Below are positions 7,449 through 15,313 of a stretch of 40,797 bases of DNA, piece after piece (position 1 is the stretch's first letter; each line of letters opens with the position of its first letter). Below the pieces are notes generated by a model that saw nothing but the letters and a program-made list of their open reading frames with translations, made no database searches and had not been told where the DNA came from. The DNA is from an uncultured Saprospiraceae bacterium (GTDB taxonomy: Bacteria > Bacteroidota > Bacteroidia > Chitinophagales > Saprospiraceae): NCBI GenBank assembly GCA_938003955.1, contig CALKXE010000168.1, forward strand, positions 1 to 40,797, in the 5' to 3' direction. The position numbers and the translations under genes are program-made.

Positions 7449-9809
7449 ATGAAAGTCTGTATCGCTGAAAAACCATCTGTAGCTAGAGAAATAGCTGCTG
7501 TAATCGGAGCCAAATCAAGAAGAGATGGTTACTTCGAGGGCAATGGCTATGCGGTAACATGGACTTTTGGTCATTTTTGCTCTCTTTATTCACCAGATGA
7601 ATATAAACCAAGCTGGAAGCGGTGGGATCTGAACTCTCTACCAATGTTACCTGAAAAGTTTGAGACTCGATTGATAAATGATTCGGGTGTAAAGAAACAA
7701 TTTAAGGTTATAAAGGGCCTATTCAAATCAGCTTCTGTTGTCATAAACTGCGGTGATGCAGGAATAGAAGGAGAACTCATTCAAAGATGGGTTATTAACC
7801 AAGCAAAATACAAAGGTCCTGTCCAAAGATTATGGATTTCTTCCCTTACAAATGAGGCAATCAGAGAAGGCTTCGGAAAGTTAAAACCCGGAAGTGATTT
7901 TGATAAACTGTACTACGCTGGTAGTGCCAGAGCGATCGGCGATTGGCTATTAGGAATGAATGCTACTAGACTCTATACACTAAAGTATGGAGGATATAAA
8001 CAAGTGCTATCAATAGGCAGAGTACAGACTCCTACCCTAGCAATGATCGTAGAACGTCATCATGAAATCAATAATTTTGTCTCGAAGCCGTTCTGGGAAT
8101 TACAGACGATATATAGAGACACTGCATTCAATAGAATAAAAGGAAGGTTCGAAAAAATAGAGGATGGAAATACAATATTAGATAAGATAAAAGATGCTCC
8201 TTTCGAGATCGTCTCAGCAGATAGAAAAGAAGGTAAGGAATATGCTCCTAGACTATTTGACTTAACAAGTCTGCAAGTATTCTGCAACAAAAGATATAGC
8301 TATAGTGCCGATCAAACACTAAAACTCGTTCAGAAACTCTATGAGATGAAAGTCGTCACTTATCCAAGAGTGGATACTACTTATTTGCCTACTGATCAGC
8401 ATCCCAAGATCAAGGGTATAATGCAAGGAATGAAATCATACAGTCAGTATACTCAGACCGTATTATCCGCTCCGATAAAAAAGACCAAAAGAGTATTCGA
8501 CGATAAGAAAATTACGGATCACCATGCTATCATCCCTACTGGTAAAGAATCACATCTTGATGGTGGACTTGCTAATGTGTATGATGTGATAGCGAAAAGG
8601 TTTATAGCGAACTTCTATCCAGAATGTAAAGTGGCCAATACTACTGTTATCGGTAAAGCAGTGGATGAAGAATTCAAGGCAACAGGTAAAGAAATTCTTG
8701 AACCTGGATGGAGAATACTATTCCCAAAATCAAAGAAGAATGCCCCCGACAAAAAGGAGAAAGACGAGGATAAAATACTACCCTCTTTTAACGTGGGTGA
8801 ATCTGGACCACATGATCCTACTCTGGTAGAAAAGAAAACTCAACCACCTAAGTATTATACGGAAGCTACGCTCCTGAGAGCCATGGAAACAGCAGGAAAG
8901 TCTGTCGATGATGATGAACTGAGAGAACTAATGAAAGCCAATGGAATAGGACGACCGTCAACAAGAGCAGCGATCATAGAAACCCTATTCAAGAGAAAAT
9001 ACGTAAGAAGAAACAAGAAGAATCTAGTCCCGACTGACATAGGCGTCCAATTGATAGACACCATAAATAACACCATGCTAAAGTCTGTAGAACTAACAGG
9101 TCAATGGGAGAAATTATTAAAGGACATTGAAGCGGGAACTTACAACCCCAAAGCATTCATCCAGAACATGAAGAAAATGGTGGACGACCTAGTTACAGAG
9201 GTCAGAATGGAAAAGAAAAAATCATTTATAACTAATGATACCACGTCAAAGTATTCTACGAAAGGAAGTAAGTCCAAATCAACAAAAACTACTACCACAA
9301 AAACTAGATCTACACAATCAAGCAAAGCACCAATAACACAGTCAAAATGCCCCAAATGTAATAACGGAACATTGATAAAAGGAAAGACAGCTTTTGGTTG
9401 CTCTCAATGGAAATCAGGCTGTAAGTTCATGTTGCCATTTCAGATTTATGGCAAAAAAATATCCGAGAATCAATTGCGAAGACTGATCGTAAAAGGTTGT
9501 ACAACTAACCTCAAAGGCTTCACAATCAATGGAAGCAAAGCAGATGGACTTGTGAGGTTCGGCGAAGATCATGCTATAGTATTCGAACCTAAAAAAGGAA
9601 CAGCTCCTAGTCCTCCATCTCAAAAAGCAGATCCGCCGCCGTTATGCCCAAAATGCAAAAAAGGAGCAATTATAAAAGGTAAAACAGCTTATGGCTGCGG
9701 TAATTGGAAATCAGGTTGTGATTTCAAGTTTCCTTTTGATAAAATCAAAGAAATGGCAGCGGGAAAAGCACTGACTAAAGAATTAGTGATGAAGATTATT
9801 AGTGGATAA
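7449..9809 (+). CDS. topB: DNA topoisomerase III (type IA)
   Basis: This 786-residue enzyme relaxes and decatenates DNA by cutting one strand and passing another through; it normally works with a RecQ-type helicase. An N-terminal Toprim domain starts with MKVCIAEKPSVAREIA (catalytic Glu7) and holds GDAGIEGEL at 102-110. The active-site tyrosine is Tyr305 in VTYPRVDTTYLP. The conserved end of the core (MKANGIGRPSTRAAIIETL) is near 497-515. A low-complexity Ser/Thr/Lys linker (about 590-630) leads to two Cys4 zinc ribbons, CPKCNNGTLIKGKTAFGC and CPKCKKGAIIKGKTAYGC, flanking a small domain. The acidic triad reads Asp103-Ala-Gly-Ile-Glu107: the usual second Asp (position 105) is Gly, as I recall for other Bacteroidota TopB proteins. 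No partner helicase adjoins. The upstream region is an unusual repeat array. Confidence 0.95.
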   Translation: MKVCIAEKPSVAREIAAVIGAKSRRDGYFEGNGYAVTWTFGHFCSLYSPDEYKPSWKRWDLNSLPMLPEKFETRLINDSGVKKQFKVIKGLFKSASVVINCGDAGIEGELIQRWVINQAKYKGPVQRLWISSLTNEAIREGFGKLKPGSDFDKLYYAGSARAIGDWLLGMNATRLYTLKYGGYKQVLSIGRVQTPTLAMIVERHHEINNFVSKPFWELQTIYRDTAFNRIKGRFEKIEDGNTILDKIKDAPFEIVSADRKEGKEYAPRLFDLTSLQVFCNKRYSYSADQTLKLVQKLYEMKVVTYPRVDTTYLPTDQHPKIKGIMQGMKSYSQYTQTVLSAPIKKTKRVFDDKKITDHHAIIPTGKESHLDGGLANVYDVIAKRFIANFYPECKVANTTVIGKAVDEEFKATGKEILEPGWRILFPKSKKNAPDKKEKDEDKILPSFNVGESGPHDPTLVEKKTQPPKYYTEATLLRAMETAGKSVDDDELRELMKANGIGRPSTRAAIIETLFKRKYVRRNKKNLVPTDIGVQLIDTINNTMLKSVELTGQWEKLLKDIEAGTYNPKAFIQNMKKMVDDLVTEVRMEKKKSFITNDTTSKYSTKGSKSKSTKTTTTKTRSTQSSKAPITQSKCPKCNNGTLIKGKTAFGCSQWKSGCKFMLPFQIYGKKISENQLRRLIVKGCTTNLKGFTINGSKADGLVRFGEDHAIVFEPKKGTAPSPPSQKADPPPLCPKCKKGAIIKGKTAYGCGNWKSGCDFKFPFDKIKEMAAGKALTKELVMKIISG

Positions 9810-9813
9810 CATG

Positions 9814-9850
9814 AAAAATGCCGCTGCATGCGTGATAAGCAAACAGCGGC
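9814..9850 (-). terminator. rho-independent terminator of the sigma-factor operon
   Basis: GCCGCTG (9820-9826) pairs perfectly with CAGCGGC (9844-9850). On the minus strand the stem is followed by ATTTTTCAT, giving a U tract. It lies just past the stop of the leftward gene ending at 9877. The plus-strand side lacks a T run, so topB is less likely to use it. Confidence 0.7.
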
Positions 9851-9876
9851 ACCAATAATCTCAAACCATTAATCAT

Positions 9877-10947
9877 TTATTTATCTACCTCTTTCGTCAT
9901 TTCATCCTTTATTAGTAACCATTTCTCGCCAAATGCTTCTATAAATTGTGATCTATATTTATCAACATACTTCTTATCACCTTGCCAAATAATCATTCTT
10001 ATTGCTGGTCTCGCATAATCTACTCCTACCATTTTCGCTGTTGGAATACCATATTCTTCAATTATTTTAGCAACTTCCTTTCTGTTCTTATTGCCAAAAA
10101 AATGACTACTATATACATCATCCATTGATTCGATAAACGGTCCATAACCCATCGCTGTCAATTCCAAACGCGATATTGGAGCCATTCTTTTTTTTCCTTG
10201 ATCTTCGATATATACTTTGATTAGTCTATCTCTTAATTCTGGCTGCGTTGGGGGCTGCGGTGTATGATCGGTTGTTCTCACATTGATCCATTTTCCTTGT
10301 TCAGAATGTAGAATGATCTTATTACCTGTCGGATTTGTCAAGTTGAAGCTATCTTCATTAGCTCCAATACTAATCTTCCCTCTTGCACTTGCCTTAATTC
10401 TTGGATGCAATTCACTAGGTACCAAAAGACTAATCTCTCCATGGTACGAATCCAATGATACTAAGCTATTCTTTTGCATATGAGGTATTATAGCTTTTAT
10501 CTTTTCGTATGTAACAACAGAAATAGATCCCGAAGTTCTAACTAGATGCACATAATAACCGTCCGCATTAATTTCAACTTCTCCATCAGAATCAAACACA
10601 TGGATGTAATGCATATCTCTACTATAAATGTACTGCCCCTCAAAAACAATTGCTTCAGGTTCTATTTTGATATCCATTGTTTTTGGTATGACAATCTTTA
10701 CTCTTAGGTTACCTGTAAAACTCAATTTTGTAACCTCCCCATCCTTGTACAAGGAATATCCGGTCGAAACCAATTGTCCTGTGAGTAAATCAGTTATTGT
10801 CAATTCTTCTATATTATCATTTCCATGGACTGCGACTTGTTGAAATCCTCCTGTAATAAATATAGATTGTGCTCCTCTAATTTGATTTGAAAACCCAATG
10901 AGCATAAGAACAAAGCCCACTATTATATTCCTTTTTATAAAATACAT
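9877..10947 (-). CDS. exported protein with adhesin-like beta region, third gene of sigma operon
   Basis: A 356-residue protein. A hydrophobic N-terminal segment (residues 8-25, FKR-type basic start) ends near RGA-Q and acts as a signal peptide or anchor. Residues ~28-225 alternate short strands with repeated patterns (EVEINADGYYVHLVRTSGSI; VSLDSYHGEISLLVPSEL), resembling the DUF4097/DUF2807 putative-adhesin beta-helix; that assignment is tentative. A Pro-rich linker (PQPPTQPEL, ~230) leads to a C-terminal region of ~120 residues with helices (GPFIESMDDVYSSHFFG; NRKEVAKIIEEYG) that I do not recognise. It lies 47 bases after the HEAT-repeat gene on the same strand and ends at a good terminator. 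It is therefore probably the output or sensory gene of the ECF sigma operon. Confidence 0.6.
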   Translation of the reverse strand: MYFIKRNIIVGFVLMLIGFSNQIRGAQSIFITGGFQQVAVHGNDNIEELTITDLLTGQLVSTGYSLYKDGEVTKLSFTGNLRVKIVIPKTMDIKIEPEAIVFEGQYIYSRDMHYIHVFDSDGEVEINADGYYVHLVRTSGSISVVTYEKIKAIIPHMQKNSLVSLDSYHGEISLLVPSELHPRIKASARGKISIGANEDSFNLTNPTGNKIILHSEQGKWINVRTTDHTPQPPTQPELRDRLIKVYIEDQGKKRMAPISRLELTAMGYGPFIESMDDVYSSHFFGNKNRKEVAKIIEEYGIPTAKMVGVDYARPAIRMIIWQGDKKYVDKYRSQFIEAFGEKWLLIKDEMTKEVDK

Positions 10948-10994
10948 ACTTAATATTTAAATGATTAAAAAATGGAGGTGCGCATCTCACTATA

Positions 10995-11600
10995 TTAGAA
11001 TTCCGTTGTTCCATTTTCGAACAATGAATTTTCTTTTGTTTTACTTTCTAGTAAGGCGTCCCATTGTTGGACACCTTGATTTTCTTTGTAGAAGTTTAGG
11101 GCTTCTATTACCTTCATTTGGATATAAGGATCATTACCCGCCGCTAACTCGTCAAGCATAGCAATCCTTACATTTTCATTATCTATGTATTTTGTAAGGA
11201 CTCTCACTGCTGCTAATTGGACATTCTTACTTTCATCCAACTGCATCCTCTCTATCAATATTTGAATGATATCATCATCCGCAACCTTCACATCATCTAC
11301 CATATTTACGGCTAATATTCGCTGACTGGTTTTTTCTCCATTGGCCAAGGCTGCCATTTGCAATTTCAGTTCCGAAGACATATTAAAACCCTCATTTTCA
11401 GCGGTTTTAGATGTTGAAAAAAATAGATATGCAGAACATATAACAATAATGAAGGAGCTGGCTAATTTTAACCAAACAGGGATACTCCTTATCTTAGTCT
11501 TCTTTTTTCTTGTATCAATAATATTCTCCCACATTTCCTCCCTAGGAGAACCGTGCTGTATATTTTCTTTATTCGACTGTAAGTATTCTTCAAATTTCAT
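10995..11600 (-). CDS. membrane-anchored HEAT-repeat protein, putative anti-sigma factor
   Basis: A 201-residue protein encoded directly after the ECF sigma gene and overlapping its end by 11 bases, the usual position of an anti-sigma factor. The N-terminal ~40 residues are polar cytoplasmic sequence with REEMWENI, as in anti-sigma domains. One membrane helix spans about 43-63 (VWLKLASSFIIVICSAYLFF). The periplasmic part (about 75-185) is a series of paired helices typical of HEAT repeats (IQILIERMQLDESKNVQLAA; VRIAMLDELAAGNDPYIQMK). The likely role is to hold the sigma factor at the membrane until an envelope signal is felt through the repeats. That is inferred from gene order and topology; a zinc-type anti-sigma (ZAS) motif is absent. 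Confidence 0.65.
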   Translation of the reverse strand: MKFEEYLQSNKENIQHGSPREEMWENIIDTRKKKTKIRSIPVWLKLASSFIIVICSAYLFFSTSKTAENEGFNMSSELKLQMAALANGEKTSQRILAVNMVDDVKVADDDIIQILIERMQLDESKNVQLAAVRVLTKYIDNENVRIAMLDELAAGNDPYIQMKVIEALNFYKENQGVQQWDALLESKTKENSLFENGTTEF

Positions 11601-12120
11601 CCGAGTACATTTTGGTAAGGATTTGTCTTAAACATGATTTTGCATATCTATACTGAGTTTTCGATGTAGATATAGAAATGGAATGTGCACTCGCTATTTC
11701 TGAATGTTTATATCCCTCCAAAGCATATAATACGAAGACCGTTCTAGCACCTAGCGGCAATTGTTGGATTCCTACTTTGATCTGATCAAAACTTATATCA
11801 TTGTACCAGTACTTCTGATCCTCGACTTCTATTTGATAGTCCCCTAACTCCTTAAAATTGATTTTACTTTTTACTGCTCGTAGACTATTATTAATCACGA
11901 TTCGTCTTAACCAGCCTTGATAGTTTGATTGATTTTCTAATGTCTCAAGTTTATTGAAAGAAGTAATAAAGGCCTCCTGCACTGCATCTTGGCTAAGCGT
12001 TCTACTGTTTGTAATCCTGAAAGCAGATGAATACATGTCATCCACATACATATCATAGAGATGCTTAAGCGATGTTCGCTCTCCATTGATTGCTTTTTGT
12101 ATTAAATGAGTTGTATCCAA
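11590..12120 (-). CDS. ECF-type RNA polymerase sigma factor
   Basis: A 176-residue protein with region 2 at about 8-75 (LKHLYDMYVDDMYSSAFRIT; DAVQEAFITSFNKL; NYQGWLRRIVINNSL) and region 4 at about 110-165 (QLPLGARTVFVLYALEGYKH, then SEIASAHSISISTSKTQYRYAK). This is the normal layout and length for group IV (ECF) sigma factors, which redirect RNA polymerase to a small regulon. In the family such factors usually activate their own operon. It heads a minus-strand operon with a membrane HEAT-repeat protein and an exported protein. The stop codon lies inside the next gene, suggesting translational coupling. The start ATG at 12118-12120 gives the full region 2. Confidence 0.9.
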   Translation of the reverse strand: MDTTHLIQKAINGERTSLKHLYDMYVDDMYSSAFRITNSRTLSQDAVQEAFITSFNKLETLENQSNYQGWLRRIVINNSLRAVKSKINFKELGDYQIEVEDQKYWYNDISFDQIKVGIQQLPLGARTVFVLYALEGYKHSEIASAHSISISTSKTQYRYAKSCLRQILTKMYSDEI

Positions 12121-12220
12121 TTATCCGATTTCTAAACATAAGATACTTAGAAATGTAAATGGTTGTAATTATGTAGTATAAAAAAACTAAAAAAGGAAAC
12201 TAAATGTTCGTTTTCAAAGT

Positions 12221-12237
12221 TGTACCAATACGGTACA
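12221..12237. promoter_or_regulatory. operator of the toxin-antitoxin operon
   Basis: A perfect inverted repeat TGTACC-AATAC-GGTACA lies 16 bases before the antitoxin ATG. YefM/Phd antitoxins are known to autorepress through palindromes with TGTAC-type cores, so this is probably the antitoxin/toxin complex binding site. Confidence 0.65.
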
Positions 12238-12253
12238 CATAAATATTTATATC

Positions 12254-12505
12254 ATGTTAGTTATAAGCAGTAGAGAATTTAGACAAAATCAAAGAATGTA
12301 TTTTGACAAAGTAGATAAAGGTGAGCAAATAATAGTCCAACGAGGTAAGGACAAATCTTATGCTTTGACACCAGTTGTCGAAGATGATATATACTTTAAT
12401 GAGAAAATGATTAAGCGAATCAAGGAGAGTGCTAGTCAAGCAAAGAATGGTGAATACACAGAGTTGTCATCCGCTGAAGAAATCAAAGATTTATTAGGTC
12501 TATGA
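12254..12505 (+). CDS. Phd/YefM-family antitoxin
   Basis: An 83-residue protein. The N-terminal half (VISSREFRQNQRMYFDKVDK then GEQIIVQRGKDKSYALTPV) is the Phd/YefM fold: a short beta strand, helices that dimerise and bind the operator, and a strand with R-G-K. The C-terminal half is charged and probably unfolded until it wraps the toxin. It neutralises the YoeB-like toxin encoded next, overlapping it by 4 bases (ATGA at 12502-12505), which implies translational coupling. A palindrome upstream (12221-12237) suggests autorepression. The pair is divergent from the ECF sigma operon. Confidence 0.85.
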   Translation: MLVISSREFRQNQRMYFDKVDKGEQIIVQRGKDKSYALTPVVEDDIYFNEKMIKRIKESASQAKNGEYTELSSAEEIKDLLGL

Positions 12506-12780
12506 TATACAAACTAAGACTTACTCCGACTGCTATAAAAGATATAAATAGGCACAAGAAATCAGGAGACAAAAAACTACTTCAAAAGATTGCAATTTTA
12601 TTGGAAGAACTTAGAAACCATCCAAGAACAGGCACTGGAAAACCTGAGAGGTTAAAACATGATTTAGAGGGCCTTTATTCTAGAAGAATCGATAAGAAAC
12701 ATAGAATGGTTTATGAGATCGAAGATGAAATTATTACAGTGGTAGTTTTGGCTGCATACGCACATTACGATGACAGATAA
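12502..12780 (+). CDS. Txe/YoeB-family mRNA interferase toxin
   Basis: A 92-residue protein of the RelE/YoeB fold, which enters the ribosomal A site and cuts mRNA. The family wording is complete: GTGKPERLKHDLEGLYSRRI, KKHRMVYEI and a terminal AAYAHYDD. The Glu of KPE, the Arg of HRMVY and the His near the C-terminus correspond to E. coli YoeB Glu46, Arg65 and His83, so it looks catalytically intact. Length is close to YoeB (84 residues). It is the second gene of the operon with the Phd-like antitoxin and shares ATGA with it. A long inverted repeat follows at 12818-12866. Confidence 0.88.
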   Translation: MIYKLRLTPTAIKDINRHKKSGDKKLLQKIAILLEELRNHPRTGTGKPERLKHDLEGLYSRRIDKKHRMVYEIEDEIITVVVLAAYAHYDDR

Positions 12781-12817
12781 AAATTCAAAATCAAAATCAT
12801 GATTTCAAATAAAAATC

Positions 12818-12866
12818 TTGATCGGAAAAACTGATGTATATGATACACTACACTTTTTCCGATCAA
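12818..12866. terminator. 13-bp perfect inverted repeat between convergent genes
   Basis: TTGATCGGAAAAA (12818-12830) pairs with TTTTTCCGATCAA (12854-12866). A smaller stem TGTAT/ATACA sits inside the 23-base loop. It lies between the convergent toxin gene and the DUF3467 gene. The T run is inside the stem rather than after it, so it is not a textbook terminator. A bidirectional transcription barrier is the best guess. Confidence 0.5.
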
Positions 12867-12884
12867 CTATCTATTACCTCTAAA

Positions 12885-13208
12885 TTATGCTTGCGCCGTT
12901 GGCGTAAAATTCATTGGAGGAAAATTATTGTTATTATTCTCTGGCTCACTAATTTTACCATGTTGAGCTTCGTATTTCTTAACATTATCTACTAATGCTT
13001 TGAGCAATCTCTTCGCATGCTGGGGAGTAAGAATGATTCTTGACTTTACCTTGGCTTTTGGTACATTAGGGAGAATCTTTACAAAATCAACAACAAACTC
13101 TGACTGAGAATGAGCGATAATCGCTAAATTAGAATAGATACCTTCCGCTACCTCTTCTGACAATTCAATATTCATCTGATTGCCTTTCTTTTTATTTTCT
13201 TCTGCCAT
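12885..13208 (-). CDS. DUF3467 family protein
   Basis: A 107-residue cytoplasmic protein. The central part (ELSEEVAEGIYSNLAIIAHS; EFVVDFVKILPNVPKAKVKS; RIILTPQHAKRLLKALVDNV) is the DUF3467 domain, a small conserved protein found across bacteria with no established role. The N-terminus is Lys-rich. The C-terminal ~20 residues are Asn/Pro-rich and disordered. It follows ruvB by 38 bases on the same strand and is probably cotranscribed with it. Confidence 0.85.
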   Translation of the reverse strand: MAEENKKKGNQMNIELSEEVAEGIYSNLAIIAHSQSEFVVDFVKILPNVPKAKVKSRIILTPQHAKRLLKALVDNVKKYEAQHGKISEPENNNNNFPPMNFTPTAQA

Positions 13209-13246
13209 TTTCCTTATTTTTCTATTTCAATGTTTTGATTCCTCCT

Positions 13247-14269
13247 CTAAAACAAACTACCTGTCTGTGTCGGGGGAACAATTCCTATATGCTTATAAGC
13301 CTTTGCCGTAGCTTCTCTACCACGTTGTGTTCTTTGTATATAACCTTCCATGATAAGAAACGGTTCATGGACTTCTTCTATAGTTCCAGCTTCTTCCCCT
13401 ACAGCTGTAGCAATTGTACTGATCCCGACAGGTCCACCTTTGAATTTTGTAATAATCGCACTCAATATCTTATTATCCATTTCGTCCAATCCACCATCAT
13501 CAACATTCAATGCTTCAAGGCCATATCTAGCTATTTTTTTATCAATAGATCCATTTCCTTTTATTTGAGCGAAGTCTCTGATTCTTCTAAGCAGTGCATT
13601 TGCAATTCTTGGTGTGCCTCTACTTCTTCTGGCAATTTCATTTGCGCCCTCTGCATCAATTGGTACTTCTAATATCTCCGCACTACGGAATAGTATATTC
13701 TCTAATGTTTTTATGTCATAATAATCGAGCAGACATGTAATTCCGAATCTTGCTCGCATTGGAGCAGTCAATAATCCCATACGAGTCGTCGCACCTACCA
13801 ATGTAAATGGATTGAGCGTCAATTGTATGCTTCTTGCATTCGGACCACTATCTATCATGATATCAATACGATAGTCTTCCATAGCACTGTAGAGATATTC
13901 TTCAACTACATTATTGAGTCTATGGATCTCATCGATAAATAAGACATCACCTTCATCTAGATTTGTCAATAGCCCTGCTAAGTCGCCAGGCTTCTCTAAT
14001 ACAGGTCCGGATGTAATCTTGATATCCGATTCCATTTCAGTTGCAACAATATAAGACAACGTCGTCTTACCCAGTCCAGGAGGACCGTGCAATAAAACAT
14101 GATCAAGCGCTTCTTCACGTTGCTTGGCAGCCTGAATGAATACTTTTAGATTCTCTACAATCTTAGGTTGCCCACTAAAATCACCTAGTGATTTGGGACG
14201 TAAGGCTTTTTCTACTTGCTTATCTTCGCTAGTAAATTCGGATTCTGATGGATCGAGATGTGGATTCAA
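13247..14269 (-). CDS. ruvB: Holliday junction branch-migration helicase RuvB
   Basis: A 340-residue AAA+ motor that drives Holliday junction migration together with RuvA. Walker [10 protein letters not shown] is near residues 61-69, Walker B ([10 protein letters not shown]) near 109-118 and sensor 1 in [11 protein letters not shown] near 157-167. The family's opening ([12 protein letters not shown]) and the C-terminal winged helix ([20 protein letters not shown]) are complete. Length is normal for the family. ruvA and ruvC are not adjacent. The gene downstream encodes a DUF3467 protein in the same direction. Confidence 0.97.
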   Translation of the reverse strand: MNPHLDPSESEFTSEDKQVEKALRPKSLGDFSGQPKIVENLKVFIQAAKQREEALDHVLLHGPPGLGKTTLSYIVATEMESDIKITSGPVLEKPGDLAGLLTNLDEGDVLFIDEIHRLNNVVEEYLYSAMEDYRIDIMIDSGPNARSIQLTLNPFTLVGATTRMGLLTAPMRARFGITCLLDYYDIKTLENILFRSAEILEVPIDAEGANEIARRSRGTPRIANALLRRIRDFAQIKGNGSIDKKIARYGLEALNVDDGGLDEMDNKILSAIITKFKGGPVGISTIATAVGEEAGTIEEVHEPFLIMEGYIQRTQRGREATAKAYKHIGIVPPTQTGSLF

Positions 14270-14296
14270 ATTGTATATTACGTATTATGGAAAATA

Positions 14297-14304
14297 CAAA
14301 TATA
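14297..14304 (-). promoter_or_regulatory. -7 promoter element for ruvB
   Basis: On the minus strand TATATTTG is a perfect TAnnTTTG, 28 bases before the ruvB start. The nearest TTG boxes are 9 and 23 bases further upstream, so the -33 element is not clearly placed. Confidence 0.45.
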
Positions 14305-14399
14305 TGGTTTTTTCAATTAGCCAGTCACAATTCATTCTTAAGGTGCATTTCAATCTTCCCATTTTATTAAAAAATTCTAATTGAATTAACTTTATTTTT

Positions 14400-14435
14400 G
14401 CTGAATCGCTGAATCGTCAGAATTGCTGAATCGCT
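14400..14435. repeat. short direct repeat GCTGAATC
   Basis: GCTGAATC occurs at 14400, 14408 and 14425 (the first two in direct tandem), with a related CGTCAGAATT between. It sits in the intergenic space between divergent ruvB and the LysE-type gene. No function is evident. Confidence 0.5.
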
Positions 14436-14525
14436 TTATGATGTTGACCTTCTAGTTGATTTTAAATCAAAAAAGTATAAGATATTTTGAAATAATAATT
14501 TAGAAAATATCATGTATATTTTAAG

Positions 14526-14533
14526 TAAATTTG
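14526..14533 (+). promoter_or_regulatory. -7 promoter element for the LysE-type gene
   Basis: TAAATTTG matches TAnnTTTG and lies 31 bases before the ATG at 14565. No well-placed -33 TTG was found. Confidence 0.4.
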
Positions 14534-14564
14534 GTGCATTCAAAACATGTTTTGTACAACTTAA

Positions 14565-15179
14565 ATGGAAATTACTCACATAGGTATCGGATTCATTTTG
14601 GCATTTGTTGGTTTCATCACTCCTGCTATGTTAAACATGACAACTGTTCGCACCTCTATAGAACAAGGTCGTGGTCAAGGTATTCTATTTGGAGCGGGAG
14701 CCGCAACTGTAAATTCAATTCATGGATTACTTGCATTTACTTTTCTAAGATACTTGGATGCTAATCCTGACATCATACTTTGGCTAAAACGAATCGGTGT
14801 AATTGTTCTTATTGCCTTGGCTTTCTTTTTCTACAATAAATCAAAAAAGGTCGTTGCAGCAAAAGATAAAAAGGGAAACATGCCTCCCTACTTCGAAGGA
14901 CTTATTATGTCCTCTATCAATATGCTCGGGCTACCTTATTATTTCACTACTGCATTGCTATTGGATGCACAATCGTATATTTCTGCAACAGCGCCATATG
15001 TATATTTCATGGCTTTAGGTGTCTTCTTAGGCGGCACAACGATGTTTGCCATCTATTCGATTGCTGCAGAAACGATTGCCAGGAAATCAGAATATGTAAC
15101 CAAGAATATTAACCTTATCCTTTCTGGAGTATTCATAATTTTGGCGGGGATCGTTCTGATTAATTTATTGATTGGTTGA
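14565..15179 (+). CDS. LysE/RhtB-like membrane exporter
   Basis: A 204-residue membrane protein with about six hydrophobic helices (near 5-22, 40-60, 72-88, 108-128, 140-160 and 180-202). The N-terminal segment GFILAFVGFITPAMLNMTTV has the position and Pro-bearing wording of the LysE superfamily signature (P-G-P in classic members, here TPAMLNM). Known family members export amino acids such as lysine or homoserine; the substrate here cannot be told. It is shorter at the loop than RhtB but complete. It has its own promoter-like element and is followed by an unrelated T9SS cargo gene 134 bases away. Confidence 0.7.
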   Translation: MEITHIGIGFILAFVGFITPAMLNMTTVRTSIEQGRGQGILFGAGAATVNSIHGLLAFTFLRYLDANPDIILWLKRIGVIVLIALAFFFYNKSKKVVAAKDKKGNMPPYFEGLIMSSINMLGLPYYFTTALLLDAQSYISATAPYVYFMALGVFLGGTTMFAIYSIAAETIARKSEYVTKNINLILSGVFIILAGIVLINLLIG

Positions 15180-15313
15180 TTATATGCGCTGCACTTCATT
15201 GAAATAGTGAAAGCGAATGAGAATAATACTTTGTTAAAACCAATCAAAATTCTGTTTACCTGATAGTGTGAGAATATTCCTATTTTGTGTGTTAAATTAA
15301 AATAAACACAATT

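Noticed and set aside
8855-9623. Minus-strand frames opposite topB
   Set aside because: They overlap a complete, conserved topoisomerase gene and have shadow-like composition without start context.
13235-13672. 145-residue plus-strand frame opposite ruvB
   Set aside because: Rich in Cys, Ser and Phe and lying within the highly conserved ruvB; a shadow frame.
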